A stretch of DNA of 26,277 nt from NCBI GenBank assembly GCA_964654015.1, contig CAZZHQ010000027.1:1-26277 (forward strand), in the 5' to 3' direction. Shown piece by piece: positions 6,658-15,818 of this stretch. The DNA comes from JAUUZT01 sp964654015 (GTDB lineage: Bacteria; Chloroflexota; Dehalococcoidia; GIF9; AB-539-J10). The first letter of the stretch is position 1. Every line of letters begins with the position of its first letter. A model generated the notes under the pieces. The model saw only the letters and a program-made list of their open reading frames with translations, had not been told where the DNA came from and did no database searches. A program made the position numbers and the translations under genes.

Positions 6658-7737
6658 TTAGAATGAAAGAAATTTTGCCGACCCGGTAAGCACCTTTATA
6701 TTGCCCTGCTCCAGTCTTACCGTATCCTCAATTCTAACACCTCCATAGCCCTGAATATAAATTCCAGGTTCTATGGTAAATACCATCCCATTATCGAGTA
6801 TATCAATGGAAAGTCGTGATAGGGAAGGCGTTTCATGAATTGCCAGGCCTACGCCATGTCCCAGCCCGTGTCCAAAATTGTCGCCGTATCCGGCATCTTC
6901 GATAATATTCCTGGCTTGTTTATCAGCCTCGGCACCGTTCATCCCTGATTTAGTTCCATCCATAGCGGCCTGTTGCGCTTCCAGGACAATATCGTACATC
7001 TCTTGTAGTCTATCATCGGCCTTACCTATGCATATTGTTCTGGTAAAATCGCTGCAATAACCGTCTATCCTTGCTCCCATGTCTATCAGGATTGGCTCAC
7101 CTGGCTGGAGACGTCTTTCTCCCGGTCTGGCATGAGGCAGGGCTGAATTAGGCCCACTGGCAACTATAATGTCAAAAGCTGTTGCTTCAGCTCCATTCTG
7201 ACGGAAGAAGCTTTCGATGTCCCATGCAAGTTCCTTTTCTGTCAGCCCTGGTCTGATAGTGGCAAGGATTTGATTAAAGGCGGCGTCGGTAAGCTGAACT
7301 GCTTTCGTGATTGTGTTTAACTCCATTGTGTCTTTAATACAGCGCAGTCTTTCAACCATGTTCTGGCAGGGAATTAGTTCTAAGTCAAGCTGTTCAGCCT
7401 CTATTATCTCGCTTAGCTGCTGGTAGGTGGCGAATGACATGTGTTGAGCCTCGAAGCCCAGTGTATGCCAGCCATGAGTTTGTATCAGTTGCGTAAACCA
7501 AATGGATGTTTCTCCCTTAGTTTGTACTATCTCGAAATCCTGGCTTTCTTGTCTTGCCTGCTCTGTATAGCGAAAATCAGTTGTTAAAATCGCCAGTTTT
7601 TGCGATATGAACAGCCATCCTGAGGAACCACTAAATCCAGATAAATAGCGGCGGTTTTCCTGCTGTGATACAAGGAATGAGTCAATACCTTTCTCCGAAA
7701 TCAGGGTGCGTATACCCTGCAATCTACTGCTTATCAT
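6658..7737 (-). CDS. pepP: Xaa-Pro aminopeptidase/dipeptidase (M24B)
   Basis: 359 residues, the length of the short YqhT-type M24B peptidases that release an N-terminal residue next to proline. Residues 1-130 are the creatinase-like N domain; 140-355 form the pita-bread catalytic domain. The two-metal site is complete: D219 (ILIDMGARIDG), D230 (YCSDFTRT), H294 (GLGHGVGLAIHE), E323 (FTIEPGIYI) and E337 (GVRIEDTV). H202 and H301 are the usual additional histidines. AGAGG lies six bases before ATG. It follows topA by 48 bases and precedes efp, so it likely belongs to the same transcription unit. Substrate class is clear from the family, but aminopeptidase versus dipeptidase activity cannot be decided. 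Confidence 0.92.
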   Translation of the reverse strand: MISSRLQGIRTLISEKGIDSFLVSQQENRRYLSGFSGSSGWLFISQKLAILTTDFRYTEQARQESQDFEIVQTKGETSIWFTQLIQTHGWHTLGFEAQHMSFATYQQLSEIIEAEQLDLELIPCQNMVERLRCIKDTMELNTITKAVQLTDAAFNQILATIRPGLTEKELAWDIESFFRQNGAEATAFDIIVASGPNSALPHARPGERRLQPGEPILIDMGARIDGYCSDFTRTICIGKADDRLQEMYDIVLEAQQAAMDGTKSGMNGAEADKQARNIIEDAGYGDNFGHGLGHGVGLAIHETPSLSRLSIDILDNGMVFTIEPGIYIQGYGGVRIEDTVRLEQGNIKVLTGSAKFLSF

Positions 7738-7785
7738 AACTGCCTCTTTCAGTTACACGTTTCATTGCTGGAGGGGAGAGATGAT

Positions 7786-9930
7786 TCATTCATCTGCTTC
7801 ACTTTCCTGGTCTGTTTGTTCCTGCTTGTCTATCGTTGTTTTGAATGTACAGCTGTAACATTTTACCTGTCCTTTTTTATCCTGCAGAAGCAGTTTTCCA
7901 CATTCAGGGCATGGAGTTGGCAAGGGCTTATAGCTGGTGGCAAAACGGCATTTTGGATAATTACTACAGCCGTAAAATACCTGTTTCTTCTTATTGACTC
8001 TCTCTACCAACTCGCCATCGCAATCAGGCTCAGGACAGTTGATTCCAGTCTTCACAAGGTAAGGTTTTGTTATCTTACATTTGGGATAGTCCTTACATGC
8101 CAGGAACTTGCCAAAACGTCCTACTTTTATCAGCATAGGTTCGCCGCATACGGGACAAAATTCGCCACTGGGTTTACTCATGTCTATTTTAACTATGTCA
8201 GTGTAGGCCTTTTGTAATAACTCTTCAAAGGGAGAATAAAAGGCGGTTAAGACCGAGGTCTCAGAGAGTTTTCCCTGGGCTACCTCATCCAGGCTCTGTT
8301 CCATCCTGGCGGTAAAATCAGCATCCACTATTTGAGGAAAATGCTCAACCAGTATCTTAGTAACCACTGTTCCTAATTCATCGGGATGAAATTTGCCTTC
8401 TTTTTTACATACGTAGTCTCTATCCTGGATAACAGATAAAATAGGTGCGTATGTACTGGGCCGTCCGATTCCTTTCTGCTCCAGTGCTTTTATCAGTGTT
8501 GCCTCAGTATAGCGTGGTGGTGGTTGAGTAAATCGCTGTGAAGAGAAGATGTCCTGGAAATCCAGCTTATCACCGTCCTGTAATGCTGGTAAACGAGGAA
8601 TACTTTCCTCTTCCTCTTCATCCTTTCCTTCACTATAAACTTTCATAAAACCCGGAAAACTGAGATTTGAGCTTGATGCCACGAGTTTATATGTTTTTTT
8701 CGGTTTTACTTCCGCGGTTATGTCTATGGTCGTGTTATCAAATATTGCTGCTGACATCTGGCTGGCGACGCAGCGTTTCCAGATAAGCTCGTAGAGTCTA
8801 AGCTGTTCAGGCTTGAGAAAAGGTTTAAGCTGTTCAGGCTCGCGGTATATGCTGGTAGGCCTGATTGCCTCATGGGCTTCCTGTGCCCATTTTGTTTTCT
8901 TGCCAAAATGACGTGCTTTTGGTGGCAGAAATTCTTTTCCATACTTTTCTTTGATGTAACTTCTTAACTCTGTCATGGCCGTGGCTGCTATGTTAGTGGA
9001 ATCTGTACGCATATAGGTTATAAGTCCTATTGAGCCTTCTTCTGCTATGGAGAGTCCTTCGTATAGTTGCTGTGCAATAGCCATTGTACGCTTGGCACTG
9101 AAATGCAGTTTTCTCGATGCTTCCTGTTGCATGGTGCTGGTTATAAATGGTGGAGCTGGATTACGAGATGCCTGCTTTGCTTTTACAGACAGGACTGAGT
9201 ATTGAGCCTGTTTCAGGTCAGCAGTTACTTCGGTCGCTATTTGCTCATTATTTATAACAAGTTTTGCTTTGCTACCGGTACCTGTTACTTTGGCTCTGAA
9301 TGTACTGGCTTTTTCTTTGGCTGGAGCCAGTTCTACTTCTATAATCCAGTACTCTTCAGATTTGAAGGCCTGGATTTCCTGTTCTCGGTCCACAACAATT
9401 CTGACAGCAACCGATTGGACTCTACCGGCAGAAAGACCTCGCTGTACTTTTTTCCAGAGTAGCGGGCTGAGTTTATAACCTACCAGCCTGTCCAGTATTC
9501 GCCTTGTTTGTTGTGCGCTGACCATGTGCTCATCTATAGAGCCAGGATTTTTAAAGGCTTTTTCTACTGCTTCCCTGGTTATCTCATGAAAAACAACCCT
9601 GTATAGCGTCTTCTTGTCCTTAGACTTATCCAGATTTGCAGCTTGTATCAGATGCCAGGAGATAGCTTCTCCTTCGCGGTCAGGGTCAGTAGCCAGGTAA
9701 ATAGTCTTGGCTTTTCCCATTGCTTCTTTTAGTTCTTTAACGATTTTTTTCTTTTGATCTGGTATTACATACGTGGGCGTGAAATCATCGTCTACATCCA
9801 CTCCCAGTGTTGATTTCGGCAGGTCTCGCACGTGTCCCAGTGAAGCTTTGACGCTGTAACTGCGTCCAAGTATCCTGTTCAGTGTTCGAGCCTTGGCTGG
9901 AGATTCAACAATAACAAGTTTATTAGCCAT
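7786..9930 (-). CDS. topA: DNA topoisomerase I (type IA)
   Basis: 714 residues. The enzyme relaxes negative supercoils by cutting one strand. The Toprim domain (1-115) has E9 and the acidic D82-x-D84-x-E86 set in ATDPDREGE. The catalytic tyrosine is Y306 in GLITYMRTDS. The rest of the core follows (GRPSTYAPILSVIQDRDYV). The C terminus has three zinc-ribbon modules at about 585-700: CPVCGEP...CKDYPKC, CPEPDC...CSNYPKC and CPECGKL...CYSC. After them comes an acidic tail. The gene starts three bases after the dprA stop, with a GAGGA ribosome-binding site inside dprA, so the two are almost certainly co-transcribed. The dprA-topA pairing is common in bacteria. Confidence 0.97.
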   Translation of the reverse strand: MANKLVIVESPAKARTLNRILGRSYSVKASLGHVRDLPKSTLGVDVDDDFTPTYVIPDQKKKIVKELKEAMGKAKTIYLATDPDREGEAISWHLIQAANLDKSKDKKTLYRVVFHEITREAVEKAFKNPGSIDEHMVSAQQTRRILDRLVGYKLSPLLWKKVQRGLSAGRVQSVAVRIVVDREQEIQAFKSEEYWIIEVELAPAKEKASTFRAKVTGTGSKAKLVINNEQIATEVTADLKQAQYSVLSVKAKQASRNPAPPFITSTMQQEASRKLHFSAKRTMAIAQQLYEGLSIAEEGSIGLITYMRTDSTNIAATAMTELRSYIKEKYGKEFLPPKARHFGKKTKWAQEAHEAIRPTSIYREPEQLKPFLKPEQLRLYELIWKRCVASQMSAAIFDNTTIDITAEVKPKKTYKLVASSSNLSFPGFMKVYSEGKDEEEEESIPRLPALQDGDKLDFQDIFSSQRFTQPPPRYTEATLIKALEQKGIGRPSTYAPILSVIQDRDYVCKKEGKFHPDELGTVVTKILVEHFPQIVDADFTARMEQSLDEVAQGKLSETSVLTAFYSPFEELLQKAYTDIVKIDMSKPSGEFCPVCGEPMLIKVGRFGKFLACKDYPKCKITKPYLVKTGINCPEPDCDGELVERVNKKKQVFYGCSNYPKCRFATSYKPLPTPCPECGKLLLQDKKGQVKCYSCTFKTTIDKQEQTDQESEADE

Positions 9931-9933
9931 AGA

Positions 9934-11043
9934 TTATTTATTCCTCATTTCTTGTGCCAGTGTGTAATTCATGTTTCCTATTTGTCTGATTGCGCCTTTC
10001 AATTCCAGCATAGCTAATGTGCTCCCCACTTCTGCCATACCGAGACCACTCAGACGACATATCTCATCTATGTGCACTGGCTCAGAGCTAAGCTGTTTTA
10101 GTATTGTGTTTTCACTTTCATTTGATGCTATAAATTCCTTTATGTTAAGTTGCTGTGGAGTTGCTGTAGCAAGATTTAATTCTTCCAGGATATCATTGAA
10201 ATTACAGACCAGTTTTGCCCCCTGTTGTATTAACTCGTTGGTTCCCTTGCTGGTGGCTGAAAGGATGCTGCCTGGTATGGCAAATACCTCTCGATTTTGT
10301 TCCAGGGCTTGAAAAGCTGTTATCAACGCTCCACTTTTTTGTCCTGCCTCGACTACCAGCACACCCAGGCTAAGTCCGCTCATAATCCGATTCCGCATCG
10401 GAAAATATTCTGGTTTTGGTCTTATCCCCAGAGGATATTCACTTATTAATGTTCCCTGCTCCATGATATCTCGTGCCAGCTTGGTGTTCTCCGGGGGATA
10501 GATGTAGTCCAGCCCGGAGGCCAGTACGGCAATCGTCTTGCCCTGAACGTCCAGGGTACTTCGATGGGCTATAGAATCAATCCCTCTGGCCAGCCCGCTC
10601 ACTATAGTCACTTTACATTGGGCAAGGTCTCTCACTATTTCTTCAGTTACCTGCCGTCCATAGATGGTGGGGCGGCGTGTTCCTACCACTGACAAGTAAG
10701 GCTCATCCTGCGTTAATAAATTTCCACGCAGGTAAAGGATCGGTGGATAGTCGTAGATTTCCCGCAACAGCTGTGGATAGCGAGGGTCCTCGGAATTGAG
10801 TGCCGTCACATGATAATGTTCAAGCTTTTCTATCTCACTATCAGGGTTTATCTTAGGCTTTAACGACAGAAAGGCCTCTGTAGCTTTCGAGTCTAAGCCT
10901 GCCCGCCTGAAATCAACCTCTGTTGCTTTCCATGCTTGTTCTAAGTTACCGAAGTAATCTCTCAACTGGGCGATTCTCACCCGGCCGATCCCAGGGATTC
11001 GGGAGAACCCTATATAATATTTTAATTCATCCGTGCTTGTCAT
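9934..11043 (-). CDS. dprA: DNA processing protein DprA
   Basis: 369 residues. DprA binds incoming single-stranded DNA and loads RecA during transformation. Residues about 8-30 are a helix-hairpin-helix-like start (FSRIPGIGRVRIAQL). The Rossmann-type DNA-binding core covers about 75-290 with VVGTRRPT, the signature SGLARGIDSIAH, YPPEN, SEYP, RNRIMSGLS and GSALIT-like KSGALITAFQAL. The C-terminal part (about 305-365) is a winged helix (VHIDEICRLSGLGMAEVGSTLAMLELKGAIRQIG). No ribosome-binding site precedes ATG, while TACAAT lies at 11056-11061 (minus strand), so a nearly leaderless transcript is possible. It lies 30 bases after the lipoprotein gene and three before topA. Confidence 0.95.
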   Translation of the reverse strand: MTSTDELKYYIGFSRIPGIGRVRIAQLRDYFGNLEQAWKATEVDFRRAGLDSKATEAFLSLKPKINPDSEIEKLEHYHVTALNSEDPRYPQLLREIYDYPPILYLRGNLLTQDEPYLSVVGTRRPTIYGRQVTEEIVRDLAQCKVTIVSGLARGIDSIAHRSTLDVQGKTIAVLASGLDYIYPPENTKLARDIMEQGTLISEYPLGIRPKPEYFPMRNRIMSGLSLGVLVVEAGQKSGALITAFQALEQNREVFAIPGSILSATSKGTNELIQQGAKLVCNFNDILEELNLATATPQQLNIKEFIASNESENTILKQLSSEPVHIDEICRLSGLGMAEVGSTLAMLELKGAIRQIGNMNYTLAQEMRNK

Positions 11044-11055
11044 AGCTTCGGACGG

Positions 11056-11061
11056 ATTGTA
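11056..11061 (-). promoter_or_regulatory. Candidate -10 box for dprA
   Basis: TACAAT on the minus strand, 12 bases before the dprA ATG. A start about seven bases downstream would leave a leader of roughly six bases, consistent with the missing ribosome-binding site. The -35 region is poor, so the call is weak. Read-through from the lipoprotein gene is the alternative. Confidence 0.25.
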
Positions 11062-11073
11062 GCATATTTTAGT

Positions 11074-12303
11074 CTATTTATTAGCGTACGAAACAACCAG
11101 GACGACTTTGTTCCATTCCAGCCATTCAGCAAAGCTGGTGCCATTGCTGGTGTCTACAACAAATCTTGCCATCAACTGGAATTTGGCTCTGTTGCTCATT
11201 CCTGTGCCGATTCTTTTCACAATTTCAGTAATATCCACCGACTCAGGCGGACTGTTCCATATTTCATCATCGCCAGATACCTTTAATATTTTTTCATAGC
11301 TTATTTTGTAATCAGGTAGTTTTCCAGAGTCATCTACTATTTGCCATAGATATAAACCTTTAAGCCCTTGTCCAGTGATGGCGAATGGGTCAGCTTTCAT
11401 TAACTTGGTGGTGAATACCAGCTTTGCTTCTTTCACCTCTGTTCCCCGTACCTCATAGAGGTCGAAACTCCAGAAAGCACGATAGCCTATATTGTCCTTG
11501 TCATCACCTGCCCAGGTTCTTGAGTTATCCTTGTCTCCTTCGCTTGATACTGTACCCGTTTCTTGTGATATCGGGGTAAACGTTTTGGTCATCTCCGTTT
11601 TTGTTACGGAAACCGAGATGCTTTTCATGTCACCGCCACCTTTACCATCTTCTATAAGCGCTGTGATGGTGTATTCTCCCTCAATATCAGGAGCTATCCA
11701 GGTGACTTTATCTCCTGTGCCGGTGATTTCACCAGCCTCTATTTCCCATTTATAACTCAAGGTATCACCATCAGGGTCTGTAGCTACGCATGTAATCAGT
11801 GTTCTATCTCCAGGTAGGAGACTGGCAGTGTCGGCGGTCACGCTGGTGATTGCCGGTTCCATGTTTTCTATCACACTCAGACTAATACTTGCTTGTGTGA
11901 TGCCTCCTTTGCCATCTTTAGCTGTTACCGTAATTGTATAATCCCCATACTGCTCTGGAGCTACCCATGATTGAGTAGGAACTGCTCCGCTGAACTTTCC
12001 TCCCGTAGATGACCATTCATAACTAACAATATCGCCATCAGGGTCGGTGGATGTAAACTTTAATTCGACTATAGTCGAAGGTTGAACCTGGATTTGTTCG
12101 GTAGTCAGAGATATTACAGGCGCCCGATTACCCTCAACTGTTGTTGCCGTTGGTGCTGTTGGTGTTGTTGGTGCTGGCGGGGCTCCGGTAGGCACCGGTG
12201 CAGGTTCTGCCTCCGAACTGCATCCTATGCTCATTATCAATATGCCCAGTAAAATCAGGACTAGCCCGAGGGATAACGCAGGTCTCCTTGTCATGTTCTT
12301 CAT
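11074..12303 (-). CDS. Lipoprotein with two PKD-like domains and a C-terminal beta domain
   Basis: 409 residues. The signal peptide runs to a lipobox-like MSIG-C28, so C28 is probably lipidated, although the -3 serine is not ideal. Residues 29-58 are a Pro/Thr/Ala-rich stalk. Two PKD-type Ig domains follow at about 60-146 and 149-234, each with the DPDGD-x-(V/L)SY-x-W signature and a Y-TIT-A-x-DGKGG strand. The C-terminal 240-406 domain (TAGDDKDN-like TWAGDDKDNIGYRAFWSFDL, VKEAKLVFTT) resembles the DNRLRE-type beta sandwich found in secreted cell-surface proteins. AAGGAGAGG is a strong ribosome-binding site before ATG. Probably an outward-facing binding or envelope protein; no catalytic motif is seen. 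It is upstream of dprA on the same strand but functionally unrelated to it. Confidence 0.8.
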   Translation of the reverse strand: MKNMTRRPALSLGLVLILLGILIMSIGCSSEAEPAPVPTGAPPAPTTPTAPTATTVEGNRAPVISLTTEQIQVQPSTIVELKFTSTDPDGDIVSYEWSSTGGKFSGAVPTQSWVAPEQYGDYTITVTAKDGKGGITQASISLSVIENMEPAITSVTADTASLLPGDRTLITCVATDPDGDTLSYKWEIEAGEITGTGDKVTWIAPDIEGEYTITALIEDGKGGGDMKSISVSVTKTEMTKTFTPISQETGTVSSEGDKDNSRTWAGDDKDNIGYRAFWSFDLYEVRGTEVKEAKLVFTTKLMKADPFAITGQGLKGLYLWQIVDDSGKLPDYKISYEKILKVSGDDEIWNSPPESVDITEIVKRIGTGMSNRAKFQLMARFVVDTSNGTSFAEWLEWNKVVLVVSYANK

Positions 12304-12347
12304 CTTCGCCTCTCCTTACATTATGAGGGTAGCTTTATTTAATTAGT

Positions 12348-12376
12348 TTCATAATAACATAGAAGTTTTATATCAA
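12348..12376 (-). promoter_or_regulatory. Candidate promoter of the PKD lipoprotein gene
   Basis: On the minus strand TTGATA (12371-12376), 17 bases, TATGAA (12348-12353). It lies 45 bases before the ATG and upstream of a strong ribosome-binding site. It could drive the whole lipoprotein-dprA-topA run. Confidence 0.4.
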
Positions 12377-12429
12377 CAATCAATTTGTTCGTCATTTCAA
12401 CTTGGTTGTAAAAAAAATAAATGGCTAAC

Positions 12430-12447
12430 CCTATTGAAGACAATAGG
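12430..12447. other. Perfect 7-bp hairpin downstream of the serine tRNAs
   Basis: CCTATTG-AAGA-CAATAGG is a perfect 7-bp stem with a tetraloop. On the minus strand it lies 41 bases after tRNA-Ser(GGA), with an eight-T run about 12 bases beyond it. It may help end the tRNA transcripts, but the T run is too far away for a standard intrinsic terminator. Confidence 0.3.
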
Positions 12448-12488
12448 AACCTCTGCAATCGTTGGCTTGCGTTTGGAAAAACCAGAAT

Positions 12489-12577
<89 letters not shown>

Positions 12578-12668
12578 TCATAAACTGTTGTCCCTGTGAT
12601 AAGGCAACTTGTAGATTAGGGTTTCTCTCTCCGTTTTCAGGTAGTTATCGTTGTCTATTACCTGTATG

Positions 12669-12756
12669 TGGCGGAGAGGGTGGGATTTGAACCCACGAGG
12701 CATTGCTGCCCACCGCTTTTCGAGAGCGGCACCATCAGCCACTCGGTCACCTCTCC
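12669..12756 (-). tRNA. tRNA-Ser(CGA)
   Basis: Same acceptor stem (GGAGAGG / CCTCTCC), discriminator G and encoded CCA. The anticodon loop CTCGAAA gives CGA (reads UCG). Long variable arm and GTTCAAAT T-loop. 88 bases with CCA. It is 91 bases upstream of tRNA-Ser(GGA) on the same strand, so the two may share a transcript. Confidence 0.95.
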
Positions 12757-12771
12757 CTGGTTGGCCCTTTG

Positions 12772-12777
12772 ATTATA
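12772..12777 (-). promoter_or_regulatory. Candidate -10 box for the tRNA-Ser genes
   Basis: A perfect TATAAT on the minus strand, 15 bases upstream of the mature tRNA-Ser(CGA) 5' end, the distance expected for a short tRNA leader. No good -35 box is seen at 17 or 18 bases. Confidence 0.4.
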
Positions 12778-12904
12778 GCATATGGCTTTAGTCTAATATG
12801 TGATTCATCGTATGCTTCTTATATGGTATACTCATAGTAGTTGGGTATGCTAAAGAGTCTTTCTTTACATAGAATATTCATCACGGAATACGTTCTGTTT
12901 TCTT

Positions 12905-15613
12905 ATGATAATTGATATAACAAAAATCTGGCACAATTTAACAGTACCGGAGGCTCTAAACTCCCTGCAGACAAGCATCAACGGGCTGACCAGCCAGGAA
13001 GCTCAAGAGAGGCTTGCTCAGTTTGGCTCAAATGCACTGGTTGGGAAAGAAAGCATATCCCCCTGGATGGTATTTCTCTCTCAGTTTAAAAACTTCTTAA
13101 TTATTATACTTCTCATAGCAGTTGCTCTATCAGCTATTTTAGGGGAACTGGCTGATGCCTGCGTAATTGCACTCATCGTTCTTTTTGCCTGTGGTTTGGG
13201 CTTTGTTCAAGAGTACAGAGCTGAACGCGCTATGGAATCCCTGAGAAAGATGGCAGCGCCCACCGCCTCAGTTCTGAGAGACGGAAAGGAGATAGTCATT
13301 TCGTCTACACTGCTGGTACCGGGCGATGTGGTTATTATTGGGGTGGGAGATCGAATACCCTCTGATGCACGACTTGTTGAGGCTGTTAATTTGAAGACTG
13401 ATGAGGCATCGCTTACAGGAGAGTCTGCCCCGGTAGAAAAGACAATTCAAATTATTAATGAAGATGCGGCAGTCGCTGATAGGAATAATATGGTCTACAT
13501 GGGTACCGCGGCAGTCTATGGGAGGGGAAAAGCGGTAATTACCTCAACAGGTATGGCTACCGAATTTGGCAGGATTGCAACAATGCTGCAGGAGGTTAAA
13601 TCTCAGCGAACTCCACTTCAGGTTAGCCTGGATCAGATGGGAAAATGGATTGCGGTCGGTGCCATAACGCTTTGTATTATCTTGGCGGCGATTGGTGTTG
13701 CTCGGGGACATGAAATACTGGAGATGTTTATTTGGGGGGTGAGCCTGGCTGTAGCCGCTGTTCCTGAGGCTTTACCGGCGGTGGTGACCATAGCACTGGC
13801 AATTGGTGTACAAAGAATGGTTAAGCGAAATGCACTGATTAGAAAACTGCCCGCAGTTGAGACCCTGGGTTGTACCACCATTGTCTGCTCGGACAAAACA
13901 GGTACACTGACTCAGGACCAGATGACGGTTCGTCAGATCTATATCAGAAATGACTTTTTTGATGTTTCAGGAACGGGCTATGAGCCCCGTGGAGAATTCT
14001 TGTTAAAGGGAACACCCCGTAATCCAGAAGAAGATAAACATTTACGAATGTTGCTCACCATTGGTAGTCTCTGCAACGACGCAAGGCTTATACAGGATGA
14101 GGACAAATGGCAAATCAAGGGTGATCCTACTGAAGGCGCATTGGTCTCTATGGCAGCCAAGGCTGGGTTGTGGCAGAATGAATTGAATGACCTCTTTCCA
14201 CGCATTGATGAACAGCCATTCTCTTCAGAAAGAAAGAGAATGACCACTGTTCACCGAACAGCTGTAGGTGAGGTTACCTATTCCAAGGGAGCCCCTGAAA
14301 TGATTTTAAATTCCTGCCGCTACATTCTTGAGGGTGAACAGAAAAGAGAGTTAACTGACGAAGATAAGCAAAACATATCCAGCGCGGCTCAACTCATGGC
14401 TGGTAATGCTTTGCGCGTTCTTTCTATAGCTTGTGGGAATCTTCCTGGGGCAGCCGGACAAAGTAGAGTAATTGAAGAGGATATGGTCTTCGTTGGCTTG
14501 GTTGGCATGATTGACCCACCTCGCGATGAAGTGAAGGATGCGATAAGGCTATGTGGGCAGGCTGGTGTAAAAACAGTGATGATAACTGGCGATCATAAGA
14601 TGACGGCGATAGCGATTGCTCGTGAATTGGGATTGTTCAAAGAGGGAGAGGCACTGAGTGGTGCAGAACTCGATAACTTAGACGATGAGGAGTTTAGCGC
14701 TATCGTCGAGAAGGTGGAGGTCTACGCCAGAGCATCTCCGGCACACAAATTGCGGGTGGTAGAGATGCTGTCGTCTAAAGGACATGTGGTAGCAATGACC
14801 GGCGACGGGGTAAATGATGCGCCAGCTTTAAAGAAGGCGGACATCGGAGTTGCAATGGGAATTACTGGTACAGATGTGAGTATTGAGGCTGCAGATATGG
14901 TGCTTACTGACGATAACTTTATCTCAATTGTGGCGGCTATAGAGGAAGGGAGGGCAGTCTTCAACAATATAAAAAAGTTTTTAATGTACCTCTTGTCCTG
15001 CAATATCGGAGAGATATTATTGATGGGTGTAGCTATCCTATTTGGTCCTTTGATAGGGATTCCTTCTGAGGTACTACCGCTTATTGCCATACAGATTTTA
15101 TGGGTGAATTTGGCGACAGATGGTTTACCGGCGCTTGCTTTATCGGTTGACCCTCCTGACCCGGACCTGATGAGCCGAAGACCGCGTAGGCGTGGCGAAA
15201 GTATTTTCTCCAGGCCAGTAATCGGCTTCCTGGCTGGTGCTGGTTCCTGGACAGCGATAGTGTCCTTGCTGGTATTTCTCTGGGCATTGAATTCTGGGCG
15301 TAGTTTTATTGAATCCCAATGTATGTGCTTTGTCACCCTGATTCTTATCCAGTTCTTCAATGCTCTCAATTGCCGTTCAGAGAAGCATTCCATATTTCGA
15401 ATAGGTCTTCTGAGCAATAAGTGGCTGTTACTGGCTATAACTGTTAGCTTGTGCATGACTGTTATGCTGGTTTATATTCCTTTTCTTCAGGAAGTGTTTC
15501 ATACTTACGCACTGAGCGCTGTCGATTGGTATATCGCTGTAGCTTCGGCTTCGTCCGTGCTCATTGTTGTGGAAATAGGTAAGCTGATTTCACGTCGTTA
15601 TAGTATTAACTGA
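12905..15613 (+). CDS. P2A-type cation ATPase, probably calcium-exporting
   Basis: 902 residues, full length for PacL/SERCA-like pumps. The N-terminal cation-ATPase domain holds WHNLTVPEALNSLQTSINGLTSQEA. TGES (171-174) is the actuator dephosphorylation loop; D330 in CSDKTGTLT is the phosphorylated aspartate; KGAPE is in the nucleotide domain; MTGDGVNDAPALKKADIGVAMG is the hinge. Membrane ion-site residues match the calcium pump pattern: E288 in PEALP of M4, N-x-x-E in SCNIGEI of M5, and N-x-x-TD in WVNLATDGLPALAL of M6. It should use ATP to move Ca2+ out of the cytoplasm in exchange for protons. No ribosome-binding site precedes the ATG. A TATACT at 12827-12832 is a possible -10. The gene stands alone between tRNA genes. 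Confidence 0.92.
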   Translation: MIIDITKIWHNLTVPEALNSLQTSINGLTSQEAQERLAQFGSNALVGKESISPWMVFLSQFKNFLIIILLIAVALSAILGELADACVIALIVLFACGLGFVQEYRAERAMESLRKMAAPTASVLRDGKEIVISSTLLVPGDVVIIGVGDRIPSDARLVEAVNLKTDEASLTGESAPVEKTIQIINEDAAVADRNNMVYMGTAAVYGRGKAVITSTGMATEFGRIATMLQEVKSQRTPLQVSLDQMGKWIAVGAITLCIILAAIGVARGHEILEMFIWGVSLAVAAVPEALPAVVTIALAIGVQRMVKRNALIRKLPAVETLGCTTIVCSDKTGTLTQDQMTVRQIYIRNDFFDVSGTGYEPRGEFLLKGTPRNPEEDKHLRMLLTIGSLCNDARLIQDEDKWQIKGDPTEGALVSMAAKAGLWQNELNDLFPRIDEQPFSSERKRMTTVHRTAVGEVTYSKGAPEMILNSCRYILEGEQKRELTDEDKQNISSAAQLMAGNALRVLSIACGNLPGAAGQSRVIEEDMVFVGLVGMIDPPRDEVKDAIRLCGQAGVKTVMITGDHKMTAIAIARELGLFKEGEALSGAELDNLDDEEFSAIVEKVEVYARASPAHKLRVVEMLSSKGHVVAMTGDGVNDAPALKKADIGVAMGITGTDVSIEAADMVLTDDNFISIVAAIEEGRAVFNNIKKFLMYLLSCNIGEILLMGVAILFGPLIGIPSEVLPLIAIQILWVNLATDGLPALALSVDPPDPDLMSRRPRRRGESIFSRPVIGFLAGAGSWTAIVSLLVFLWALNSGRSFIESQCMCFVTLILIQFFNALNCRSEKHSIFRIGLLSNKWLLLAITVSLCMTVMLVYIPFLQEVFHTYALSAVDWYIAVASASSVLIVVEIGKLISRRYSIN

Positions 15614-15679
15614 AACACCTTTTTTATAGATTATCACTTTTCTCCTGTAGCATAGTCGCATGGTGGTAGAAGCGAATTC

Positions 15680-15708
15680 TTCTCAAAATCGGTGGAAACG
15701 AGTATAAT
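15680..15708 (+). promoter_or_regulatory. Promoter of tRNA-Arg and probably porCDAB
   Basis: TTCTCA (15680-15685), a 17-base spacer and a perfect TATAAT (15703-15708), 11 bases before the tRNA-Arg 5' end. As only 13 bases separate the tRNA from the porC ribosome-binding site, this is also the best candidate promoter for the por operon. Confidence 0.5.
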
Positions 15709-15719
15709 ATATAACGTTA

Positions 15720-15791
15720 GCCCCTGTAGCTCAGAGGATAGAGCGCTGGCCTCCGAAGCCAGATGCAAGGGTTCGAGTCCCTTCAGGGGTA
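15720..15791 (+). tRNA. tRNA-Arg(CCG)
   Basis: GCCCCTG pairs with CAGGGGT (first pair G-U). Anticodon stem CTGGC/GCCAG holds loop CTCCGAA, giving anticodon CCG (reads CGG). T-arm AAGGG-TTCGAGT-CCCTT is perfect. Discriminator A; CCA is not encoded and must be added, unlike the Ser and Pro tRNAs in this window. Confidence 0.95.
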
Positions 15792-15818
15792 GTTATTTTG
15801 TGCCAAGGAGGTTATTTT

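Noticed and set aside
7765..8217. A 150-codon plus-strand frame
   Set aside because: Antisense to the topA zinc-ribbon region; composition is that of a shadow frame.
12430..12447. Standard intrinsic terminator after the serine tRNAs
   Set aside because: The stem is perfect, but the T run is about 12 bases away, so it is listed only as a hairpin.
14722..15456. A 244-codon open frame on the minus strand
   Set aside because: It lies entirely opposite the calcium ATPase, whose conserved motifs are intact; its translation has no recognisable domain.
15798..15818. N-terminal extension of porC from TTG
   Set aside because: It would contain the AAGGAGG ribosome-binding site of the proper ATG.
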